NCBI GenBank assembly: GCA_900546215.1
Contig: URCD01000039.1
Location: 1-19,671, forward strand
Length of the DNA stretch: 19,671 nt
Source of the DNA: an uncultured Eubacteriales bacterium
GTDB taxonomy: Bacteria; Bacillota; Clostridia; Lachnospirales; Anaerotignaceae
Direction: 5' to 3'
A program made the position numbers and the translations under genes. The stretch's first letter is position 1, and every line of letters begins with the position of its first letter. Under the pieces are notes generated by a model. It saw only the letters and a program-made list of their open reading frames with translations, was not told the origin of the DNA and ran no database searches. Below are positions 14,741 through 19,671 of the stretch, piece after piece.

Positions 14741-16072
14741 GTGAAAGAAAGAGAAACCTTTGGTTCCCGTCTGGGCTTTTTGCTCATATCGGCGGGCTGT
14801 GCCATAGGGCTTGGCAACGTATGGCGTTTTCCTTACATAGTGGGTCAGTACGGAGGCGCGGCCTTTGTGCTTGTTTATTTGTTTTTCCTTATTATTATGG
14901 GACTGCCCATAATGGTAATGGAATTCGCAGTGGGACGCGCCAGCAGGAAAAGCGTAATCTGCGCTTATCAGGAGCTGGAGCCTAAGGGCTCGCTGTGGCA
15001 TATACACGGCTGGTTTGGAATGATTGGAAATTATATGCTGATGATGTTTTATACAACAGTTGCAGGCTGGCTTATAATTTACTTCATAAGGATGGCGAAG
15101 GGTGATTTTGCAGGGCTTGATGCAGCCGGGGTTGCCCAATCCTATGTTGACCTTACACAAAATGTCGGCTTACAGACTGTATTTATGGCGCTTGTAGTTC
15201 TTTTAGGAATGGCCGTATGTATAAGAGGGCTTAAGGATGGCGTAGAAAAAGTAAATAAAGTAATGATGCTGTGCCTACTTGCCATACTGGTTGTGCTTGC
15301 TGTCCGTTCGGTAACGCTTCCAGGCGCTAAAGAAGGTCTTGAATTCTATCTTAAACCGAATTTTAATAATCTCATGTATGATTCAACGGGAAAATTTATT
15401 CTCGGCGAGGCAATTTTTGCCGCTATGGGGCAGGCGTTTTTTACATTAAGCCTTGGAATAGGAGCAATAGCAATATTTGGTAGCTACATAGGAAAGGAAC
15501 GCAGGCTGACAGGCGAGGCAATAAATGTAACAGTTCTCGATACTATGGTTGCTTTTGTTGCCGGACTTATTATTTTTCCTGCCGCGTTTGCTTTTGGGAT
15601 ACAGCCGGACGCGGGCCCTAACCTGATTTTCATAACGCTTCCCATTGTATTTATGTCTTTTGCCGCTATGTCTACGGTAACCGCGGTATTTGAAAATATA
15701 ATATCATGCTGCATGGATAAATGGGAATGGAGCCGTAAAAAGGCCGTATTGATAAATCTTGTGCTTATATTTATTCTCAGTATGCCGTGTCTTTTAGGAT
15801 TTAATGTTCTTAAAGATGTTCAGATACTTGGCGGAGACATAATGGGATTTGAAGACTTTATTCTCAGCAACAACCTTCTTCCTTTGGGAAGCCTTGTATA
15901 TCTGCTTTTCTGCGTATCCAAAAAAGGATGGGGATATAAAAACTTTCTTGCTGAGGCTGACGCGGGAGAGGGAATTAAATTTCCGGCCAAACTGAAGTTT
16001 TATTTTACGTGGATACTTCCGTTTATAGTGCTTGTCGTATTTGTTGTCGGATATATTCAAAAATTTGCATGA
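14741..16072 (+). CDS. Sodium-dependent transporter of the neurotransmitter:sodium symporter (NSS/SNF) family
   Basis: Cytoplasmic-membrane Na+-coupled importer, in bacteria usually of amino acids (LeuT, MhsT and Tyt1 are characterised relatives). The 443 residues start FGSRLGFLLISAGCAIGLGNVWRFPYI with the family signature of TM1 (GCAIGLGNVWRFPY, 19-32) and its unwound sodium/substrate site. GLPIMVMEFAVGRAS (TM2 end) and the TM6 region AAMGQAFFTLSLGIGAIAIFGSY (227-249) follow, with about eleven membrane segments, as in many short bacterial members. Translation starts at GTG 14741, with a GGAGAGG site just upstream; no in-frame ATG fits the TM1 spacing. It is a single-gene unit between two terminators. 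The substrate (possibly tyrosine, tryptophan or another hydrophobic amino acid) cannot be read from the sequence. Confidence 0.93.
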   Translation: MKERETFGSRLGFLLISAGCAIGLGNVWRFPYIVGQYGGAAFVLVYLFFLIIMGLPIMVMEFAVGRASRKSVICAYQELEPKGSLWHIHGWFGMIGNYMLMMFYTTVAGWLIIYFIRMAKGDFAGLDAAGVAQSYVDLTQNVGLQTVFMALVVLLGMAVCIRGLKDGVEKVNKVMMLCLLAILVVLAVRSVTLPGAKEGLEFYLKPNFNNLMYDSTGKFILGEAIFAAMGQAFFTLSLGIGAIAIFGSYIGKERRLTGEAINVTVLDTMVAFVAGLIIFPAAFAFGIQPDAGPNLIFITLPIVFMSFAAMSTVTAVFENIISCCMDKWEWSRKKAVLINLVLIFILSMPCLLGFNVLKDVQILGGDIMGFEDFILSNNLLPLGSLVYLLFCVSKKGWGYKNFLAEADAGEGIKFPAKLKFYFTWILPFIVLVVFVVGYIQKFA

Positions 16073-16076
16073 GCTT

Positions 16077-16103
16077 AAGGCACGCCGCTTGGCGTGCCTT
16101 TTT
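16077..16103 (+). terminator. Intrinsic terminator after the NSS transporter gene
   Basis: AAGGCACGCC (16077-16086), loop GCTT, GGCGTGCCTT (16091-16100) and TTT: a perfect 10-bp stem starting 4 bp after the stop codon. Confidence 0.92.
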
Positions 16104-16142
16104 AGCATAAATAAAAATTCTTCCAATCTTTTTATGCATTTA

Positions 16143-16151
16143 TGGTATAAT
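16143..16151 (+). promoter_or_regulatory. Extended -10 promoter for the tilS-hpt operon
   Basis: TGGTATAAT (16143-16151) is a consensus extended -10. The -35 is poor (TTCCAA at 16121-16126 is 19 bp away). The predicted start near 16158 leaves a leader of about 160 nt before tilS. Confidence 0.65.
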
Positions 16152-16163
16152 ATTCGCGAAGAA

Positions 16164-16278
16164 GCGGAGAAAGACTGAGAAATAAGTAAATAGGACTGCT
16201 TGCAGACACGGTTTACTTATTTAGAAGGCTTGAGGAGCAATGCGACCGAGTAAAACAAAGTTTTACGAGGTTCTCCGC
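16164..16278 (+). ncRNA. Structured 5' leader RNA of tilS (candidate cis-regulatory element, class unknown)
   Basis: A closing helix P1 pairs GCGGAGAA (16164-16171) with TTCTCCGC (16271-16278), perfect over 8 bp and 99 nt apart. Inside it, AAATAAGTAAA (16180-16190) pairs perfectly with TTTACTTATTT (16212-16222). GTAAAAC (16250-16256) pairs with GTTTTAC (16260-16266) over an AAA loop, flanked by GA/GA and CC/GG, which could form tandem sheared G-A pairs. The linkers between helices (16172-16179, 16223-16245) are unpaired or weakly paired. The 3' strand of P1 (TCTCCG, 16272-16277) could alternatively pair with the tilS ribosome-binding site TGGAGG (16306-16311), so helix P1 and occlusion of the start would be mutually exclusive. 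It matches none of the riboswitch, T-box or SRP signatures I know. Confidence 0.5.
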
Positions 16279-16316
16279 TGGAATTTATGGTCTTTAATAC
16301 TGATTTGGAGGCGGCT

Positions 16317-17696
16317 ATGTACGGGAAAGCTGTTGAAACGATAAAAAAATATAATATGCTGTCATTTGGGGATAAAATTGTTGTGGGGTTAAGCGGAGGA
16401 GCGGATTCATGCGCGCTTGTACATCTGCTGTCATCTCTGAGGGAGGAATTTGGCATTACGGTTTTGGCCATACACGTAAACCATGGCATAAGAGGCGCGG
16501 AGGCTCAAAGAGACGAGGAATTTGCTAAAGATTTTTGCCGAAGACTGGACATTGGCTTTAAGGCATTCTACTGTGATATTCCCGCAGAGGCGGTAAAAAG
16601 AGGCCTTGGCGAAGAAGAAACGGGGAGACTTGTAAGGTATGAGAAATTCAGGGAAGCTGTTATGCAAACAGGAGCGGACAAAATAGCCGTTGCCCATAAT
16701 CTCAATGACTGTATGGAAACATTTTTAATGAATCTTTGCAGAGGGGCTGGGCTTAAGGGCCTATCAGGAATAAAGCCTGTAAGCGGAAACATAATCAGAC
16801 CGTTAATTAACTGTTCAAGAGAGGAAATAGAGCGATACTGCGCAGATAACAGGATAGGATTTTGCACTGACAGTACTAATCTGCAAAATGAGTACACAAG
16901 AAATAAGATAAGGAACATTCTGATACCATGGCTTAAGAATAATATAAATTCTTCGGCGGACTTAAATATTGCTAAGACTTCAGAGCTTCTGAAAGAAGAA
17001 GAGGACTATCTTGAGGGCATCGCGTATGATAAATACAAAGCGTCAGTAGTAAAAAGTGAGACGGGCCTTACAATTCTTAATACGGATTGTATTGTAAATG
17101 AACCCGCTGTAATAAGAAATAGGGTTATGCGTATTGCGCTGAGAGAACTGCGGCCTGATTTACGGGATTTCAGCCGGGCGCATATCGAGTCTGCTGACAG
17201 TATACTAATGGGAGGTATTGGCCGCAAAATCAATCTTCCCGGGAACATTACTGTTCTTAAAAGCTATGAAGGGCTGGAGCTGTATAGGGGAAAACGGGAA
17301 TACTCGGGATTTTGTTATGATATTAGAATTGGTGAAAAATATTTCATAAAAGAACTCGATAAATTTGTGCTTTTATCATTAAATCAAGAGAAAAATATAG
17401 GGAATTGTGTAAATATGTGTACGAAAAGGATTGACTATGATAAAATCAGAGGGAAGATACAGCTTCGGACAAGACAGGCAGGAGATACAATAGGCATTAA
17501 AAACGGAAGAAAAAAAATAAAGGACTTGTTTATTGATGAAAAAATTTCTGCTGACGAGAGAGTTAAAATTCCGCTTCTGGCCTGCGGAAACAGTGTAATA
17601 TTAGCTGGAGACAGGCTTGGAATGGATTATTATATTCAGGATAGTACAAAAAACGTGCTATATATGTATAGCTGGGAGGATGTTTATAATGGCTGA
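16317..17696 (+). CDS. tilS: tRNA(Ile)-lysidine synthetase
   Basis: Uses ATP to attach lysine to C34 of tRNA-Ile(CAU), changing its codon reading from AUG to AUA and its identity from Met to Ile; essential in most bacteria. The 459 residues show the PP-loop SGGADS (26-31), HVNHGIRG (53-60), AHNLNDCMETFLMNLCRGAGL (126-146) and RPLINCSREEIERYC (161-175). DSTN..NEYTRNKIRNILIP (185-204) and the C-terminal TilS_C domain (RTRQAGDTIGIKNGRKKIKD and following) come next. The usual first Asp of the HxxDD motif is Asn, a common variant. The frame opens at ATG 16287, but ATG 16317 has GGAGG 5 bp upstream and gives the usual distance to the PP-loop. A 160-nt structured leader precedes it, and it overlaps hpt by 8 bp. 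Confidence 0.96.
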   Translation: MYGKAVETIKKYNMLSFGDKIVVGLSGGADSCALVHLLSSLREEFGITVLAIHVNHGIRGAEAQRDEEFAKDFCRRLDIGFKAFYCDIPAEAVKRGLGEEETGRLVRYEKFREAVMQTGADKIAVAHNLNDCMETFLMNLCRGAGLKGLSGIKPVSGNIIRPLINCSREEIERYCADNRIGFCTDSTNLQNEYTRNKIRNILIPWLKNNINSSADLNIAKTSELLKEEEDYLEGIAYDKYKASVVKSETGLTILNTDCIVNEPAVIRNRVMRIALRELRPDLRDFSRAHIESADSILMGGIGRKINLPGNITVLKSYEGLELYRGKREYSGFCYDIRIGEKYFIKELDKFVLLSLNQEKNIGNCVNMCTKRIDYDKIRGKIQLRTRQAGDTIGIKNGRKKIKDLFIDEKISADERVKIPLLACGNSVILAGDRLGMDYYIQDSTKNVLYMYSWEDVYNG

Positions 17697-18219
17697 AAGA
17701 GTTGAGACACTCATTTCAAAGGAAGAAATTACAAACAGGGTTCAGGAGCTTGCTGACCAAATAATGAAGGATTACGACGGCAAGGAGCTTTATATGGTAT
17801 GCGTCCTTAAGGGAGGCATTTTCTTTATGGTAGACCTTGCAAGGAAAATAAAGGGTGACGTGCTCTTTGATTTTATGGTTGTATCCAGCTATGGCTCCGG
17901 TACATCCAGTTCGGGGCATATTAAAATTAAAAAGGACCTTGACGGTTACATAGAGGGCAAAAATGTGCTTATTGTAGAGGATATTATAGATTCGGGAAAT
18001 ACGTTAAGCCAGCTTAGAAAGTTCCTGCTTGAGAGAAGTCCTGCCAGCCTTAAAATATGCACTATTTTGGACAAGCCCAGCCGCCGTGAGGTTGAGGTTC
18101 CTGTAGATTATGTCGGATTTGAAATACCCGATGCATTTGTCGTGGGCTACGGCCTTGATTATGACCAGAGATACAGAAATCTGGATTACATAGGTGTGCT
18201 CCATTTTGACGAGGATTAA
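17689..18219 (+). CDS. hpt: Hypoxanthine phosphoribosyltransferase
   Basis: Purine salvage enzyme that transfers the phosphoribosyl group of PRPP to hypoxanthine or guanine, making IMP or GMP in the cytoplasm. The 176 residues carry the type-I PRTase core: VCVLKGGIFFMVDLARKI (37-54), the flexible loop SSYGSGTSSSG (66-76), the PRPP-binding motif VLIVEDIIDSGNTL (93-106) and the base-binding region FEIPDAFVVGYGLDY (144-158). ATG 17689 has GGGAGGA (17674-17680) 8 bp upstream and gives the standard N-terminus MAERVETLIS; the earlier reading from 17617 only re-reads the tilS 3' end. The start overlaps the tilS stop by 8 bp, so the genes are translationally linked, as in the Bacillus tilS-hprT pair. 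ftsH, the usual next gene, is absent here. Confidence 0.96.
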   Translation: MAERVETLISKEEITNRVQELADQIMKDYDGKELYMVCVLKGGIFFMVDLARKIKGDVLFDFMVVSSYGSGTSSSGHIKIKKDLDGYIEGKNVLIVEDIIDSGNTLSQLRKFLLERSPASLKICTILDKPSRREVEVPVDYVGFEIPDAFVVGYGLDYDQRYRNLDYIGVLHFDED

Positions 18220-18253
18220 AAAGAAGCCTTCGCATAAGCGAAGGCTTCTTTTT
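18218..18253. terminator. Bidirectional terminator between hpt and the convergent stalk-domain gene
   Basis: A perfect 16-bp stem: AAAAAGAAGCCTTCGC (18218-18233), loop ATAA, GCGAAGGCTTCTTTTT (18238-18253). A and T runs on opposite sides give a U tract in both directions. It overlaps the last bases of the hpt stop codon and of the minus-strand gene's stop codon (18252-18254). Confidence 0.93.
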
Positions 18254-18959
18254 ATTGCCTTACAGGAAGTATGTATGGATCATGAATTTTCACTGCTGTA
18301 TTATTTCTTATTTCTGCTGAGATTTCCCGCGGATTTTCTCCTGTTACTGAGAAAACAACCTCTCCGTTTCCCTCGGAAACTTCTTTAATGCTCTTAAGAA
18401 TAATTTCGTTGTTTTCCGAGTATACGTTCATCAGCTTCAGATTTTTGATGATTTCCAGCCTAAGCTCTTCAGCTTCACCATTTTTAAAATCAACAGTTTT
18501 TGCCGTAAAATAGTAGTCCGAATTTCCATTTTTAAACTCATATTCAGGAAGGGTATAGTATAGAGCCCTATTTTCGCTGTCAAACGTATACACACCTTCC
18601 GCAGATTTTAAAAGCATCTCCGCACCGTCAATAGGAACCATAAGTCTATTGTCAATAAGTTCGGCAGGAGCCGACATAGTTAAAGTCCTTCCTGAATTTT
18701 TAATTTCAGTGCTCCCAGATTTAAGCAAAAGATCATTCCTGGTTATATAAGCCGACTTACTGTCATCAAACCATGAAATTTGAGTATCCGAATCGGTTAT
18801 ATCTCTTAAACTGATATAAACAGTTCCGTTTTTCTCAATAATTGGCGCTGTTGTCTCCGTCTTTTCAAAATTCACATAAAAGTCAATTGGTTTTTCTTGG
18901 GCGTAGACTACTGATGAAATCATTAAAGTCGTAGCTAGAATTAAAGCTGCTTTTCTCAT
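18252..18959 (-). CDS. Secreted stalk-domain (copper amine oxidase N-terminal-like) protein
   Basis: A 235-residue exported protein of unknown function. The signal peptide is MRKAALILATTLMISSVVYA (1-20), with likely cleavage before QEKPID. The stalk-type repeats are PIIEKNGTVYISLRDITDSD (39-58) with ISWFDDSKSAYITR, and a second copy LIDNRLMVPIDGAEMLLKSA (101-120) with VYTFDSENRALYY. The C-terminal half (about 140-235) is beta-rich and not recognised; it does not share the VYEV ending of the two plus-strand stalk proteins, so it is a different subfamily. The ATG has an AGGAGGAG site. A TATAAT on the minus strand (18988-18983) without a good -35 may be its -10. It is convergent with hpt and 127 bp downstream of the GH3 gene, with no clear terminator between. 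Confidence 0.8.
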   Translation of the reverse strand: MRKAALILATTLMISSVVYAQEKPIDFYVNFEKTETTAPIIEKNGTVYISLRDITDSDTQISWFDDSKSAYITRNDLLLKSGSTEIKNSGRTLTMSAPAELIDNRLMVPIDGAEMLLKSAEGVYTFDSENRALYYTLPEYEFKNGNSDYYFTAKTVDFKNGEAEELRLEIIKNLKLMNVYSENNEIILKSIKEVSEGNGEVVFSVTGENPREISAEIRNNTAVKIHDPYILPVRQ

Positions 18960-19086
18960 AGGGATCTCCTCCTGAATGTTTAATTATATAGGAAAAGATT
19001 AACATATTAACCTATACTGTGCAATTAAATGCAGTTTACAATATTATTACATTTAAATTACAGGCAAATCAGCATAGCTTCCTTCA

Positions 19087-19671
19087 TTATTCAATTATGC
19101 CTAAGTCAAGCTTCATTTGAAGTATTCTTTTTACCGACTGATTTATAGTGTCCTCGGATATTTCACCTCTTTTGACAGCCTCCATAACTGCTGGAAGCTG
19201 GATTTTATAGTCAGTGCAGCAAAGCAGGTCATTTCCGGCCTTAACTGCCTGAACTGCCGCTGACTCACCGTCAGTGTATTTCGTTATCGCGTCCATAGAT
19301 AAATCATCGGTCATAACGACGCCGTTAAACCCAAGCTGCTTTCTCAATATTTCGTGGACCTTCGGCGACAGAGAAGCAGGATAGTCAGGATCCATTGAAT
19401 TAACTATATTATGTGCCACAAGTACAATATCGGCGCCGGCGGCTATACCTGCGCTGAAAGGCTGAAAATCGCTTTTTTCAAATATATCCAGCTCCCGGCT
19501 GTCGGTAATTATGTCGGTGTGAGTATCTCCATTGTCGCCGTAGCCCGGAAAATGCTTCAGTGCGCTTCCCATATTGTCAGCTGCCATTTGGCTTACAACA
19601 GCTGTGACATATTTGGACGTATCGGCGGCATTTTTTCCAAAGGTTCTGTCATATATAAAGGAGCTGCTGTT
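19087..19671 (-). CDS. nagZ: Glycoside hydrolase family 3 beta-N-acetylhexosaminidase, NagZ type (partial, N-terminus off the right edge)
   Basis: Hydrolase that removes N-acetylglucosamine from muropeptides or other GlcNAc-containing glycans in cell-wall turnover. The 194 visible residues run in frame to the window edge and include IYDRTFGKNAADTSKYVTAV, KHFPGYGDNGDTHTD (39-53) with the NagZ-type Asp-Thr-His acid/base dyad (49-51), and VLVAHNIVNSMDPDYPASLS. VMTDDLSMDAI (119-129) contains the aspartate nucleophile of GH3. The KHFPGxG...DxH motif is what separates NagZ from ordinary GH3 beta-glucosidases. An internal ATG at 19587 is not the start, because the sequence upstream of it continues the family. 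About 150-350 N-terminal residues, and any signal peptide, are missing, so location in or outside the cell is unknown. Confidence 0.9.
   Translation of the reverse strand, partial: NSSSFIYDRTFGKNAADTSKYVTAVVSQMAADNMGSALKHFPGYGDNGDTHTDIITDSRELDIFEKSDFQPFSAGIAAGADIVLVAHNIVNSMDPDYPASLSPKVHEILRKQLGFNGVVMTDDLSMDAITKYTDGESAAVQAVKAGNDLLCCTDYKIQLPAVMEAVKRGEISEDTINQSVKRILQMKLDLGIIE

Noticed and set aside
16172..16182. CTGAGA in the tilS leader as part of a TPP riboswitch
   Set aside because: The other obligatory TPP segments (CCTGATCTGG and GCGnAGGGA) are absent, and the helices do not match.
1..19671. CRISPR arrays, insertion sequences, prophage genes, toxin-antitoxin or defence systems
   Set aside because: No regularly spaced repeats, transposase or integrase motifs, or defence-gene signatures were found on either strand.

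Overview
The window looks like a chromosomal segment of a spore-forming, low-to-moderate GC member of the class Clostridia (Firmicutes). The evidence is a full-length SpoIIE, a CotS-type spore-coat kinase-fold protein, strong AGGAGG-type ribosome-binding sites, U-tract hairpin terminators, a tRNA gene without an encoded CCA end, Cca/TilS/Hpt of Gram-positive type, and several secreted copper-amine-oxidase-N-like (stalk domain) proteins, which are common in gut and anaerobic Clostridia. Genus cannot be called. No phage, insertion sequence, CRISPR array, toxin-antitoxin pair or recognisable defence system was seen.

Layout. 1-1944 (minus): the start of a branched-chain amino acid ABC importer operon, with a lipoprotein substrate-binding protein, a hairpin terminator/attenuator, then the permease LivH running off the left edge. 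2191-3733 (plus): a metallo-beta-lactamase-fold hydrolase followed 4 bp later by an unknown multi-pass membrane protein. 3778-3964 (minus): tRNA-Lys(CTT) with its own promoter and terminator. 4062-5267 (plus): the CCA-adding enzyme, divergent from that tRNA. 5335-6312: a degenerate CotS-family protein. 6436-9609: a membrane-anchored PEGA-domain protein plus alpha-phosphoglucomutase PgcA. 9906-12251: SpoIIE. 12752-14580: two related secreted stalk-domain proteins. 14741-16072: a sodium-dependent NSS-family transporter. 16143-18219: a structured leader RNA followed by tilS-hpt. 18252-18959 (minus): a third secreted stalk-domain protein, convergent with hpt. 19087-19671 (minus): the C-terminal part of a GH3 beta-N-acetylhexosaminidase (NagZ type) cut by the right edge.

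How the genes fit together. spoIIE, tilS and hpt are neighbours in Bacillus (spoIIE-yabS-yabT-tilS-hprT-ftsH). Here the order is kept, but about 4 kb holding two stalk-domain genes and a transporter gene lies between spoIIE and tilS, and ftsH does not follow hpt. tRNA maturation (cca, tilS, tRNA-Lys) and sporulation (spoIIE, CotS-like) are the two recurring themes. Several annotated starts were chosen downstream of longer possible starts because of ribosome-binding sites, promoters or signal peptides; the reasons are given per gene.

The items most worth a second look are the multi-branched leader RNA before tilS (16164-16278), the paired stalk-domain proteins that share an unnamed C-terminal region, the CotS-like protein that has lost its kinase catalytic residues, and the 14-bp dyad over the tRNA-Lys start site. 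Most of the rest is ordinary core-genome content.
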